A stretch of DNA of 64,000 bases from NCBI RefSeq assembly GCF_028583545.1, contig NZ_CP087106.1:372001-436000 (forward strand). Reading direction: 5' to 3'. The stretch comes from Methylobacterium sp. NMS14P. GTDB taxonomy: Bacteria > Pseudomonadota > Alphaproteobacteria > Rhizobiales > Beijerinckiaceae. Within the stretch, counting starts at the first letter, position 1; every line of letters begins with the position of its first letter. Below the pieces are notes generated by a model that was not told the origin of the DNA, made no database searches, and saw nothing but the letters and a program-made list of their open reading frames with translations. Shown here in pieces: positions 36,207 through 45,129 of this stretch. A program made the translations under genes and the position numbers.

Positions 36207-36824
36207 GTGACGGTGAGCATCCCCCGCAGCGAGGCAACGGGTCCGGAACCGGTCGACCGGGCCGTGGGTCAGCGTCTGCGCGGCCTGCGACGCGCGCGCG
36301 GGCTCTCGCTGGAGGCGGTGGCGTCCAGCACCGGCCTCTCGATCGGCTTCATCAGCCAGGTCGAGCGGGGCCTGTCGTCGCCGTCCCTGCGAGTCCTGGC
36401 GCTGCTCGCCGACACGCTGCAGATCGGGATCGGCGGCCTCTTCGAAGCGGGGCCGGACGCGCCCGACCTGGACCCCATCGTCGTGTTCCGGAAGGACCGG
36501 CCGGAACTTCAGCTCTGGCGGGCCGGCATCACGAAGCAGCTCCTGACCCCTCCAGGGGGCGCGCACGGGATGAGCCTGTTCCACATGGTGCTGAAGCCCG
36601 GGGCGAGCACCGGCGACGAGCTGTTCAGCCACGACGGCGAGGAAGCCGGCCTCGTCCTCGCGGGGCGCCTCAGCCTGATCGTCGAGGCGCGGACGCTTCA
36701 GCTCGCGGAGGGCGACAGCTTCCGCTTCGAGAGCCGGCGGCCGCACCGCTTCAGCAATCCCGACCCGCGCGGCCAGACCATCGTCCTGTGGGTCAACGTC
36801 CTCGGATCACCGGCAACGGCGTGA
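36207..36824 (+). CDS. XRE-family regulator with C-terminal cupin domain (PuuR-like)
   Basis: 205 residues. The helix-turn-helix is at about 22-77 (QRLRGLRRARGLSLEAVASSTGLSIGFISQVERG) and the cupin fold at about 125-200 (GDELFSHDGEEAGLVLAGRL, HRFSNPDPRG). This architecture matches PuuR and relatives that sense polyamines or amino-acid derivatives through the cupin. The GTG at 36207 has GAGAGG nine bases upstream; a GTG at 36174 gives an 11-residue longer form. It is divergent from the ABC/oxidase operon and most likely represses it. Confidence 0.87.
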   Translation: MTVSIPRSEATGPEPVDRAVGQRLRGLRRARGLSLEAVASSTGLSIGFISQVERGLSSPSLRVLALLADTLQIGIGGLFEAGPDAPDLDPIVVFRKDRPELQLWRAGITKQLLTPPGGAHGMSLFHMVLKPGASTGDELFSHDGEEAGLVLAGRLSLIVEARTLQLAEGDSFRFESRRPHRFSNPDPRGQTIVLWVNVLGSPATA

Positions 36825-36839
36825 GCGCGGCGCAGCGCG

Positions 36840-38153
36840 TCAGTTGCTCAGGCGGACGCTCGCGAGCGTGGTGCTGAAAAGCTTCAGCATGGCGGCGGTG
36901 ATGTCGCCGTTCGTGGTCACCGGAAAATACATGCCGTCGGACGCGCAGGCCTGCAGGGCCGGCCCGATCTGGGACTCGTAGGGCCTCACGTACCGGTTGT
37001 AGAAATCATTGTCGTAGATCGGCAGGTACTGCGTGTAGATGACGCCGATCTTGACGTTCTTGTTCTTCAGGTTCGTGCAGGTCGACGGGCTCAGCGGACC
37101 GATGAATCGGTTGCTCTGATACTGGAAACCCGCGCTCTGATTGGTGACGCTGCCGCCGGTATCCTCGACCCCGTCCGTGACCAGGAAGAGGAACCGGATC
37201 GGCTTGTCCGGCGTCAGCCCGTCGCCGCTGGCCGGGATCGTCGCGTTCATCTTCGCGATGGCCCGCTCGAAATCGGTCTGATTGTCGGACTGATTGTAGT
37301 AAGCGTAAGCGATATCGATATTCGGCGTTGCGTTCTTGACGTTGTTCAGCGTCGGCGTCATCGCCTGCAGCTTCGTCTGCGTCGCCGAATCGTTGAAGGT
37401 CCACATCTCCATCTGGAACTGTTGCGGCAGCAGCATGCTGACATTCGCCTGATCGACGAGCGCCGAGACCGCGTCTCTCAGAACCTGGATGCGAAGCTTG
37501 ATGTTGTTCCTCAGCGCCACATGGTAGAAGTCGTTCTGATCGTCACCGGTGATGTTGCCCTTGTTGTCGAAGGTGTGCTGGTGGCAGGCGAACGCGCACC
37601 CGTTAGTCGCGCGCTTCATGTTGCTCACGTCGGCATCGGTCGCCGCCAGCCCCATCGACGGCGAGTTGTCGAGCAGCAGGTAGTAGTTGATGTACTGCGA
37701 GGTGTTGCGGGTCGCCGATGACGTGCCGCTGATGGGCATGGCCGGGATCTGCATCATCGATGCCAGGCTGGTCTTGACCGTCGCCGTGTAGCTCGCGGTC
37801 AGGCTCAGTGTCTTCGAGGTGTTGACCGGCGCTCCGGGCGTGAACGACGTCACCGTGACGCCCGGAACCTTGGCGGCCTCCGTACGGAACTGCGTCTCCA
37901 TGTTCTGCAAGGTCGTGGTCGGGATCGTGTTGGTCTTCTGCGACATCACGGCGAGCACGGCGCCGTCGAGGGCGGTGTCGAGCTGGGTCTTCGCGGCGTT
38001 GCGGCGCCCGTAATCGACCGCCGCCGCCGTGGCGAACATGACCGGCAGCGTGACCAGTGCGAACGTGAGCGCGACTTGACCGGAGCGCGCCCGCGGAAAC
38101 GCCGTCGCGGCCAGCTTGAGAGTGCGGTTCAACCGGATACCGAACACCGACAC
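36840..38153 (-). CDS. TadG-like protein: N-terminal TadE/TadG anchor and von Willebrand factor A domain
   Basis: 437 residues. The N-terminal region with a hydrophobic helix (GQVALTFALVTLPVMFATAAAVDYGRR) is the TadE/TadG (Flp pilus minor pilin) pattern, and a pseudopilin-like signal is present. A vWA domain follows, with the metal-ion-dependent adhesion motif DNSPS at 162-166 and LVTDGVEDTGG later. In Caulobacter-type Tad systems TadG anchors in the inner membrane and extends into the periplasm. GTG at 38151-38153 is taken as start with AGGGAAGG just upstream. It is the last gene of a three-gene unit. Confidence 0.83.
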   Translation of the reverse strand: MSVFGIRLNRTLKLAATAFPRARSGQVALTFALVTLPVMFATAAAVDYGRRNAAKTQLDTALDGAVLAVMSQKTNTIPTTTLQNMETQFRTEAAKVPGVTVTSFTPGAPVNTSKTLSLTASYTATVKTSLASMMQIPAMPISGTSSATRNTSQYINYYLLLDNSPSMGLAATDADVSNMKRATNGCAFACHQHTFDNKGNITGDDQNDFYHVALRNNIKLRIQVLRDAVSALVDQANVSMLLPQQFQMEMWTFNDSATQTKLQAMTPTLNNVKNATPNIDIAYAYYNQSDNQTDFERAIAKMNATIPASGDGLTPDKPIRFLFLVTDGVEDTGGSVTNQSAGFQYQSNRFIGPLSPSTCTNLKNKNVKIGVIYTQYLPIYDNDFYNRYVRPYESQIGPALQACASDGMYFPVTTNGDITAAMLKLFSTTLASVRLSN

Positions 38154-38170
38154 GGGCCTTCCCTCGAACA

Positions 38171-38809
38171 CTAGTTGTAAGCCGTGCAGGCGACCCCGCC
38201 CGGCATGACGATCTCGCTGGGTGTGCGCTCCGACCACGGGACCTGCCGCGTGAACGACAGACCGCGACCGCCGAAGATCCAGCGGTACAGGGCGCTTCCG
38301 ATGATCGGGGTGTAGGGCATCGTGACTTCCGCCAGGATGTAGCGGGCCCCGTCGAACTGATAGGCGGCCGGCGTCGCGGGGAGTCCGTTGCTCCCGTTGG
38401 CCTGGTTGGCCGGGCGCTTCGTCGCGTTCTGCGGCCAGCTCGAACAGACGAAGCCCTTGAGGGTCCCGTTGACCGATTCCACGCCCATCGCGTTGACAAC
38501 GATCTGCAGGCCGGACGCGTCCAGCGGGCGCAGGATCGCAGTCGCCGCACTGGCGATCTTCGTCATCCCGTCCTGCGTCGCCAGAGCCATTCCGTTCTGC
38601 GTCGCCAGAGCGTTGTCCACGCGTCCGGACAGATCGCCCAGCGTGCGCGCGAACAGGGTCAGCTTCCGGGTCGCGTCGACGACGCGCGTCAGCTCGGCGG
38701 TCCCGAAATACAGGATGATCAGCAGGGGCAGGACGAGCGCGAACTCGACGGCGGCGATCCCGCGCTCGTCGCGGCGATAGCGGCTCAGGCGGACCAGCAG
38801 ACCGTCCAT
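38171..38809 (-). CDS. TadE-family pilus assembly protein
   Basis: 212 residues. DERGIAAVEFALVLPLLIILYFGTAEL at about 14-40 is the TadE signature: Glu at the fifth position of a hydrophobic prepilin-like helix. The remainder is a periplasmic region with two Cys. The ATG at 38807-38809 overlaps the upstream stop by one base (TGATG). TadE proteins are processed by a TadV-type prepilin peptidase; none is present in this window. Confidence 0.85.
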   Translation of the reverse strand: MDGLLVRLSRYRRDERGIAAVEFALVLPLLIILYFGTAELTRVVDATRKLTLFARTLGDLSGRVDNALATQNGMALATQDGMTKIASAATAILRPLDASGLQIVVNAMGVESVNGTLKGFVCSSWPQNATKRPANQANGSNGLPATPAAYQFDGARYILAEVTMPYTPIIGSALYRWIFGGRGLSFTRQVPWSERTPSEIVMPGGVACTAYN

Positions 38810-39456
38810 CAGGAGCACCCCGACGGTGCGGTGTACGGTTCCACCTTGAACACCGTCGCGGCCTGGAGCACCCGCCGCTTGTTCGGCAGGTTGGGCACGG
38901 CGGCACCGAGGAGCGGGAAGAAGACCGGGACGTCCACGGCAGCCTGCACAACCACGATGGCCGAGTTTCCGGCGCACGCGTAGCCGGCGAAGTTCGGGTT
39001 CCAGTCACTCGCCCCGCTGGCGTTGGTCTTGACCGGCGAGACAGGGTTGGCGGAACCGTAATCGGCCACCTTCGTCACGCTGACCCGGACGTTGGCGCAG
39101 GTGAAGATCGTGACCCGAAGCGCGCCGTTCGGTTGCGTGCAGATCGCCGTTCGGAAGCGGCTCATCAGCGTCGCGGTGTCGGTTGTGCCCGCGTTCGTCG
39201 TCTGGAACGCGCCCGTATAGATCTGCCGGCTGGCGTCGGACACCGCCTGCTGGAGGATCTCCTGCTCCCAGAAGACGATCCCGTTCTCGAGGCAGGCCCC
39301 GACCAGTGCGAAGAAAGGCAAGGCCACAAGAGCGAACTCGACAGCCGTCGCTCCGTCGCGCGCCTGCGCGTACCGCGCGGCCTGCTCCCGGATGACGAGC
39401 CAGCGCCACGCCGCTCGGATTGCCGTGATCACATCCCAGCTCGAAATTGGAACCAC
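38809..39456 (-). CDS. TadE-like pilus assembly protein
   Basis: 215 residues. RDGATAVEFALVALPFFALVGACLENGIVFWEQ at about 33-65 is the TadE motif with the conserved Glu. The C-terminal region is periplasmic with several Cys. Possible starts are the GTG at 39456 (chosen) or a GTG about nine codons downstream. It is the first gene of a compact tadE-tadE-tadG unit. The ATPase and secretin genes needed for a full Tad machine are not in the window. Confidence 0.8.
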   Translation of the reverse strand: MVPISSWDVITAIRAAWRWLVIREQAARYAQARDGATAVEFALVALPFFALVGACLENGIVFWEQEILQQAVSDASRQIYTGAFQTTNAGTTDTATLMSRFRTAICTQPNGALRVTIFTCANVRVSVTKVADYGSANPVSPVKTNASGASDWNPNFAGYACAGNSAIVVVQAAVDVPVFFPLLGAAVPNLPNKRRVLQAATVFKVEPYTAPSGCS

Positions 39457-39855
39457 CGAGCTCGATAAAGCATCAAAAGCTTACTTTTCTCCGCGCATCA
39501 CTGCTCAAAGTCGACCGTTCCACGCCGCAGACCTATCCGGCAAATGGCGGTATAGTTTCTTATCGTCAACCATCAGTTGAAAACTTGGTGTTTCTGGCCA
39601 CGCGGCGGTGTTTCGCTGAAATCTCGCCGATCGGCGGTCAACTGACGGACGCGTGAGCATCACGCGCCCCCCTCCGCAAGACGACGCACGCGCACTGCGC
39701 GCTTTGACCGCCAACTCGTTCGGAAATAGCTCGTTTTACAGTCGTGATCGCTCCGGCCGACAGGTAACCAAATCGAAATAAATCGCATTAAGCGCGGCTT
39801 AAGAGATCGCCGATAGTTTCGACAGCCAATATAAACCGCCTGGCGATCCCCGAAC
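39457..39855. other. AT-richer divergent intergenic region
   Basis: About 400 bases between the tadE-like gene and the cheZ-like gene, clearly AT-richer than its surroundings and so likely to hold promoters for both. Short frames found here have no recognisable product. Confidence 0.4.
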
Positions 39856-40407
39856 ATGGCCCGTGCTCTGCCGGACGTTGTCTCCATCGAAGAGGGTGTC
39901 GGGCTCCTGCGAACCCAGCTCCTGTCGATCTCCGATGCGATCGCGCGGACGCGTCAGGAGATTGCCGGCCTCCGGCAGGAACAGGAGACAAGCCGGGCCT
40001 GCGACGAACTTCACGCCGTCGTGCAGGGCACGGAAGACGCCACCAACGCGATCCTGACAGCCTCGGAGAAGGTGGACACGCTCGCGCGCGGAATCGTGAG
40101 GCGATCGGGCGAGGACGCCAACCGAGCCGACGCCGCGGCGATCCAGATCGAGATGCAGACCATCTTCGAGGCCTGCAATTTCCAGGACCTCACCGGTCAG
40201 CGGATCTCGAAGGTCGTGCGCACCATCGTCCTCGTCGAGGAGCGAATCGGCGAGATGCTGCGCGTCTGGTCCGGGCCGGGCGAGGCGTCGGCACCGAAGA
40301 GCCCGCCGCCCGACAGGCGAAGCGGTGAGGCGGCCCTACTCAACGGTCCCGTCCTGCCCGGCGACGCCTCGGTCTCGCAGGACACAGTCGACGCGATGTT
40401 CCCGTAA
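39856..40407 (+). CDS. CheZ-family protein phosphatase-like protein
   Basis: 183 residues, helical. IFEACNFQDLTGQRISKVVRTI at about 102-123 is the conserved CheZ segment that carries the catalytic Asp/Gln (D and Q of DLTGQ) for dephosphorylating CheY-P. The rest is heptad-like coiled coil as in CheZ, followed by a Pro-rich linker. A regulatory partner may be the downstream HD-GYP protein (start 23 bases later), whose N-terminus is receiver-like. The C-terminal CheY-docking helix is plausible (DTVDAMFP). Confidence 0.8.
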   Translation: MARALPDVVSIEEGVGLLRTQLLSISDAIARTRQEIAGLRQEQETSRACDELHAVVQGTEDATNAILTASEKVDTLARGIVRRSGEDANRADAAAIQIEMQTIFEACNFQDLTGQRISKVVRTIVLVEERIGEMLRVWSGPGEASAPKSPPPDRRSGEAALLNGPVLPGDASVSQDTVDAMFP

Positions 40408-40430
40408 GGCACGATCCGGAAGGCGTGCCG

Positions 40431-41507
40431 ATGGGCCGGATACTTCTCATTACGGACGATCCCGCGCGCAGCCAGGGCTTGGCGCAGGATCTGTCCGACG
40501 GCCTGTCCTGCGAGATCCATGACCTGCGCGCCGCGGAGGCGCCTCTCGGCGGCGCGACCGCGATCGTCACCGATGTCCTCGATCTCGGATCGGCGTCCGT
40601 CGAGCGTCTGCGCCGCCGTCTGGCCGAAGTTCGGCACGGCGTCCCGCTGATCATCCTGCTTCAGACCGACAGCCCGCGAACCCGGCTCCTGGGCGTCGCC
40701 CTGGGCGCGACGCACACGCTCTGCGCGCCCTTCGACACGGATCGCCTGCGGGAGACACTCGGTGCGCCGCGCATACCCGCGCTTGTCGCGGCCTTCGCAG
40801 ACGATCCCTTGCCCGCATGCGCCGTGCGGACGGCGGCAGCGGTGCGCGGCTTCTACGCCTCGGTCTTCGTGCCGGACCAGCCGATCACGCCCGAGGTCAT
40901 CGACAACGGCACCCAGGCCATCGACCTCGCGATCCGGGACACGGGGATCCGCGACTGGGTCCGGGCGGTGCGCCAGTTCGACGATGCCACGCACCAGCAC
41001 TGCCTGCTCGTCGCCGGACTGGCGGCGGCCTTCGCGGCGAGCTTCGGCCTCGGCGAGCAGGAGCGCCATCGCGTGACCAAGGCGGCCCTGCTGCACGACG
41101 TCGGCAAGATCCATATCCCGGCGGCGATCCTGAACAAGCCGGGGCGGCTCGACGAGGCCGAACTGGCCGTCATGCGGCTGCATCCGGAGAAGGGCTACAG
41201 GATGCTCGTCGATCAGGGCTTCGAGCAGCAGATGCTGCACGTGGTCCGGTCGCACCACGAGATGCTCGACGGGTCGGGCTATCCGGACCGCCTCAAGGGC
41301 GATGAGATCCCCGATCTCGTCCGTCTGGTCACCGTCTGCGACATCCACGCGGCCCTGATCGAGCAGCGGCCGTACAAGCCGCCCATGGCGAGCGAGGCGG
41401 CCTACGCGATCCTAGAGGGCATGGCGGGGCGGCTCGACCCGGCGATCGTCGGCGCCTTCCGGCCGGTCGTCACCGCCTTCGCGCCCCACACCCTCAACGC
41501 TGCCTGA
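40431..41507 (+). CDS. HD-GYP domain protein with degenerate response-regulator receiver
   Basis: 358 residues. The N-terminal about 115 residues look like a CheY receiver (acidic pair TDD, Asp in IVTDV) but the conserved Lys of the KPF motif is replaced (CAPFD). The C-terminal HD-GYP domain is complete: HD at 222-223 (ALLHDVGKIHIP), HHEMLDGSGYP at 275-285. HD-GYP proteins hydrolyse cyclic di-GMP. ATG 40431 is preferred because GGAAGG lies seven bases upstream. It follows the cheZ-like gene by 23 bases and is probably co-transcribed. Confidence 0.85.
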   Translation: MGRILLITDDPARSQGLAQDLSDGLSCEIHDLRAAEAPLGGATAIVTDVLDLGSASVERLRRRLAEVRHGVPLIILLQTDSPRTRLLGVALGATHTLCAPFDTDRLRETLGAPRIPALVAAFADDPLPACAVRTAAAVRGFYASVFVPDQPITPEVIDNGTQAIDLAIRDTGIRDWVRAVRQFDDATHQHCLLVAGLAAAFAASFGLGEQERHRVTKAALLHDVGKIHIPAAILNKPGRLDEAELAVMRLHPEKGYRMLVDQGFEQQMLHVVRSHHEMLDGSGYPDRLKGDEIPDLVRLVTVCDIHAALIEQRPYKPPMASEAAYAILEGMAGRLDPAIVGAFRPVVTAFAPHTLNAA

Positions 41508-41541
41508 CGGCGTCAGGCGGCGTCTACCCGCACGCGGGCGC

Positions 41542-41567
41542 CGCGCCGCGGACCGATCCGCGGCGCG
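41542..41567. terminator. Bidirectional terminator hairpin
   Basis: CGCGCCGCGGA with TCCGCGGCGCG: an 11-bp perfect stem and 4-base loop between the convergent HD-GYP gene (stop 41507) and dctA (stop 41628). No T-run, but stability and location support a shared terminator. Confidence 0.6.
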
Positions 41568-41627
41568 ATTCGCGCTCCACCGAGTCGTCGCGGGTCTCGC
41601 CGAGGCGCGGCCCGCGACGCCGACGGG

Positions 41628-42971
41628 TCACTCGGCCGGCTGGAGAGCCGGCGCGGGCGCGGGCGGCGCCATGGTCTGGCCGGACAGGGCCGCGGCCAGC
41701 TTGGCCTCGTCGACCTCGTTCTCCCAGCGCGCCACCACGATGCAGGCGACCGCGTTGCCGATGAAGTTGGTCAGCGCGCGGCACTCGGACATGAAGCGAT
41801 CGACGCCGAGGATCAGCGCCATACCGACCACCGGCACGGAGGGCACCACGGCGAGCGTCGCCGCCAGGGTGATGAAGCCCGAGCCGGTCACGCCCGCGGC
41901 GCCCTTGGACGACAGCATGGCGACGAGCAGCAGCAGCGCCTGCTCGCCGAGGCTCAGCGGCGTGTCGGTTGCCTGGGCGATGAACAGCGCCGCCATGGTC
42001 ATGTAGATGTTGGTGCCGTCGAGGTTGAACGAGTAGCCCGTGGGCACGACGAGGCCGACGACCGGCTTCGAGCAGCCGGCCCGCTCCATCTTCTCCAGCA
42101 GCGAGGGCAGCGCCGACTCGGAGGACGACGTGCCGAGCACGAGGAGCAGTTCCTCCTTGATGTAGCGGATGAGCTTGATGATCGAGAAGCCGTTGTAGCG
42201 GGCGACCGCGCCGAGCACGACCAGCACGAAGATCGCCGAGGTCAGATAGAAGGCGGCGACGAGGTAGGCGAGGTTGGCGAGGGAGCTGATCCCGTACTTG
42301 CCGATCGTGAACGCCATCGCGCCGAAGGCACCGATCGGGGCGACCTTCATGATGATGTTGACGACGCCGAAGATCGCCTCGGACAGGACCTTGATGATGT
42401 CGAGCACCGGCTTGCCGCGGTCGCCCAGGAAGGCGAGGCCGAAGCCGAACAGCACCGAGAAGAACAGCACCTGCAGGATCTCACCGCCCGCGAAGGCGCC
42501 GACCGCCGTCGTCGGGATGATGTTCATCAGGAAGTCGACGATGCTCTGCTCCTTCGCCTTGCCGGCGTAGGTGGCGACCGCCTTCGGATCGAGGGACTTC
42601 GGGTCGATGTGCAGGCCGTTGCCCGGCTGGAGCACGTTGGCGACGACGAGGCCGACGATCAGCGCCAGCGTCGAGAACGTCAGGAAGTAGATCAGCGCCT
42701 TGCCGCCGACCCGGCCAACCTTCTCGAGATTGGTCATCCCGGCGATGCCGGAGACGACGGTGAGGAAGATCACCGGGGCGATGATCATCTTGACCAGCTT
42801 GATGAAGGCGTCGCCCAGCGGCTTCAACTCGGCGCCGAGCTGCGGATAGAAGTGTCCGAGCAGGATGCCGATCGCGACGGCGACCAGAACCTGGAAGTAC
42901 AGCGTCCGGTAGAGCGGCTTCGGTTTGGCGGGCGGATGCGGGGCGGTGAGTGGTGATGGCACGGCAGCCAT
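41628..42971 (-). CDS. dctA: C4-dicarboxylate:proton symporter DctA
   Basis: 447-residue inner-membrane symporter (DAACS family) importing succinate, fumarate and malate. It has the hallmark hairpin sequence [23 protein letters not shown] and [22 protein letters not shown], both part of the substrate site, plus about eight membrane segments. The ATG at 42969-42971 follows GGGAGAA; upstream in-frame residues are not DctA-like. It faces away from dctBD across a 295-base region containing a sigma-54 promoter on the dctA strand. This gives direct DctB/DctD control. Confidence 0.95.
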   Translation of the reverse strand: MAAVPSPLTAPHPPAKPKPLYRTLYFQVLVAVAIGILLGHFYPQLGAELKPLGDAFIKLVKMIIAPVIFLTVVSGIAGMTNLEKVGRVGGKALIYFLTFSTLALIVGLVVANVLQPGNGLHIDPKSLDPKAVATYAGKAKEQSIVDFLMNIIPTTAVGAFAGGEILQVLFFSVLFGFGLAFLGDRGKPVLDIIKVLSEAIFGVVNIIMKVAPIGAFGAMAFTIGKYGISSLANLAYLVAAFYLTSAIFVLVVLGAVARYNGFSIIKLIRYIKEELLLVLGTSSSESALPSLLEKMERAGCSKPVVGLVVPTGYSFNLDGTNIYMTMAALFIAQATDTPLSLGEQALLLLVAMLSSKGAAGVTGSGFITLAATLAVVPSVPVVGMALILGVDRFMSECRALTNFIGNAVACIVVARWENEVDEAKLAAALSGQTMAPPAPAPALQPAE

Positions 42972-43105
42972 GGGGCGTTCTCCCTGTCGCGAGCTTCGGA
43001 TGGGGCGGCTGGCGTCGAGGTGTCCCGACGGTGTCCGCGCTTGCTGTTGGCCTTCCGGCGCGCAGCCGTTCTCTGACGACATGGCTGCGTTACGTGACGG
43101 GAATG

Positions 43106-43120
43106 GCAACCGGCATGCCA
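43106..43120 (-). promoter_or_regulatory. Sigma-54 promoter of dctA
   Basis: The minus strand reads TGGCAT-GCCGG-TTGC (43120 down to 43106), matching the -24/-12 consensus TGGCAC-N5-TTGC with one difference in the first half. It is 135 bases upstream of the dctA start codon. The neighbouring DctD gene encodes the required sigma-54 activator, so the call is strongly supported by context. Confidence 0.75.
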
Positions 43121-43206
43121 CTTGTGCTGCGATCGCTATTTTTCTTTAACCAACTGATCAGAATGGCGTTTTTCTCGCAGACCCCAGGGAGCGAAGCGCG
43201 TCCGGA

Positions 43207-43220
43207 TGCGGATTCTCGCA
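43207..43220. promoter_or_regulatory. Candidate DctD enhancer site
   Basis: TGCG-N6-CGCA lies about 90 bases upstream of the dctA -24/-12 element on the dctA strand, the usual distance for an enhancer-binding protein. Half-sites resemble the GTGCG-type sequences bound by rhizobial DctD. Only one copy was noted; binding is inferred. Confidence 0.35.
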
Positions 43221-43266
43221 CGCGGCTGGCCGTAACGGTCCGGATCCCCGCACAGGCCGGCCTCCG

Positions 43267-45129
43267 TTGAGCGCGCTCGCGCCCTCCGGCCACGGCACGC
43301 CCTCGCGGCGCGGCCTCGCCGTGGTGGTCGGGCTCTGCGCGATCCTCGTGGCGGCGTGGCTCGCCGGCCGGGCCGCGGAGCGCTGGGCCCTGTCGGACCT
43401 GCGGCGCGGCGCCCGCTCGGCGATAGGCCTCCAAGTCGGCGTCCTGCTCGCGGAGATGCAGAAGCAAGCGTCCCTGCCGCTGGCGCTCGCGGCCGACCCC
43501 GAGGTTGCCGCGGCGGTCGGTCCCGATCCCGGGCGCGACCTCCTCGATCGTGTCGACCGGCGGCTCGCCCAGGTCGCGGCCGCCACCGGGTCGGCGGTCA
43601 TCTACGTCATCGGCGCCGATGGGCTCACGGTCGCGGCGAGCAACGCGGGCGAGGATCGCAGCTTCGTCGGCCGGGACTACGGTTTCCGCCCCTATTTCAA
43701 GCAGGCTTTGGCCGGCGGGGCCGGTTCCCAGTTCGCCCTCGGCACGGTCAGCGGTCGGCCGGGCCTGTACCTCGCGCGCCGGATCGGGGCCGGGGCCGGG
43801 GTCGTGGTGGTGAAAGTCGAGTTCGACGCGGTCGAGGCGGCGTGGCGCGCCGCGCGAGAGGTCACCTTCGTGACCGATGCCCGGGGCATCGTCCTCGTCA
43901 CCAGCGAGCCGGCCTGGCGCTTCGACACCCTCAGCGCCGTCGACGCGGCCGAACGCGCCCGGATCGAGGCGGGACAGGAATTCGGCGCCGCGCGCCTCGA
44001 GCGGCTGCCGCTCCATCCGGTCGCGGGCGAACCGGACATGGTGCGGGTGGGGCGCGGGTCGGTGCCGGCGTGGACCGCCATCCAGTCGCAGGCGCCCGTG
44101 CCCGGCACGGACTGGCAGCTGCGGACGCTGACGCCGGTCGGGAACGCCGTCGAGCGGGAACGGCTGCAGGCCTGGATCATCGCGGCCCTGGTCACGGCGC
44201 TCGTCGGTTACGGGATCTTCACCCTGGCCGATCGGGGCCGCCGGACGCGGGCGCGGCTCGCCGAGGCCGCGGCGCGCCGGGCGGAGTTGGAATCCAGCGT
44301 CGAGGCGCGGACGCGGGCTCTGCGTGAGACCAACGCCCAGCTGCGCGCCGAGATCGCGGAGCGGCAGCGCGCCGAGGCCGAGCGCGAGCGCCTCGGCCGC
44401 GAACTGGCGCAGGCCGGCCGGCTCGCGGCGCTCGGCCAGTTCGCGGCCAGCATGGCCCACGAGATCAACCAGCCGCTCGCGGCGATCCGCTCCTACGCCG
44501 ACAACGCCGCGATCCTCATCCGCCGCGGTCGGGGCGAGGACGCGGCCGAGAACGCCGCCGCGATCGGGCGGCTCACCGACCGCATCGCCGGCCTCACGCG
44601 GCAGCTCAAGGGCTTCGCCCGGCGCGCCTCGCCGCGGCGGGAGCCCGTGCTGCTGCGCGACGTGGTGGCGAACGCGCTGGAGCTCGTGGCGGCGCGCGCC
44701 GCCGCGCTGCAGGTCTCGCTGGAGGCGGAGCCGCCCGACCCGGTTCTCCGCGTCCTCGGGGACGGCCCGCGGCTGGAGCAGGTGCTGGTCAACCTGCTCC
44801 AGAACGCCGTCGACGCCGTGGCGGGGCGTGCGGAGGCCCGCGTGAGCCTGCGTCTCGTCGAGAGCGGCGAGCGCGTCGCGATCGAGGTGGCCGATACCGG
44901 GCCCGGGATCCCCGCCGAGGTGCGCAGCCAGGTTTTCGACGCGTTCTTCACGACCAAGGCGGACGGCCTCGGCCTGGGCCTCGCCATATCCCGCGGGATC
45001 GTGGAGGATTGCGGCGGGAACCTGATCCTGGCCGGCGGCGACGGCGCCGGGACGGTCTTCCGGATGGAGATGATCCGGGCGACGGACGCGGTCCCGAGTG
45101 TGGGCAAGCCCGTGGGAGCGACACCGTGA
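43267..45129 (+). CDS. dctB: C4-dicarboxylate sensor histidine kinase DctB
   Basis: 620 residues. Membrane segments are at about 16-36 and 301-321 with a periplasmic double-PAS type sensor between ([32 protein letters not shown]). A coiled coil follows, then the phosphoacceptor His398 in [18 protein letters not shown] and ATPase motifs [16 protein letters not shown] and GLGLAIS. It senses external C4-dicarboxylates and phosphorylates DctD. The start shown is a TTG with a weak ribosome-binding site; a later start cannot be excluded. The stop overlaps the dctD GTG start. Confidence 0.92.
   Translation: MSALAPSGHGTPSRRGLAVVVGLCAILVAAWLAGRAAERWALSDLRRGARSAIGLQVGVLLAEMQKQASLPLALAADPEVAAAVGPDPGRDLLDRVDRRLAQVAAATGSAVIYVIGADGLTVAASNAGEDRSFVGRDYGFRPYFKQALAGGAGSQFALGTVSGRPGLYLARRIGAGAGVVVVKVEFDAVEAAWRAAREVTFVTDARGIVLVTSEPAWRFDTLSAVDAAERARIEAGQEFGAARLERLPLHPVAGEPDMVRVGRGSVPAWTAIQSQAPVPGTDWQLRTLTPVGNAVERERLQAWIIAALVTALVGYGIFTLADRGRRTRARLAEAAARRAELESSVEARTRALRETNAQLRAEIAERQRAEAERERLGRELAQAGRLAALGQFAASMAHEINQPLAAIRSYADNAAILIRRGRGEDAAENAAAIGRLTDRIAGLTRQLKGFARRASPRREPVLLRDVVANALELVAARAAALQVSLEAEPPDPVLRVLGDGPRLEQVLVNLLQNAVDAVAGRAEARVSLRLVESGERVAIEVADTGPGIPAEVRSQVFDAFFTTKADGLGLGLAISRGIVEDCGGNLILAGGDGAGTVFRMEMIRATDAVPSVGKPVGATP

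Noticed and set aside
36840..39008. 722-codon frame as one long TadG protein
   Set aside because: Its first 285 codons lie over the two tadE-like genes in another frame; the real gene starts at 38153 with a good ribosome-binding site.
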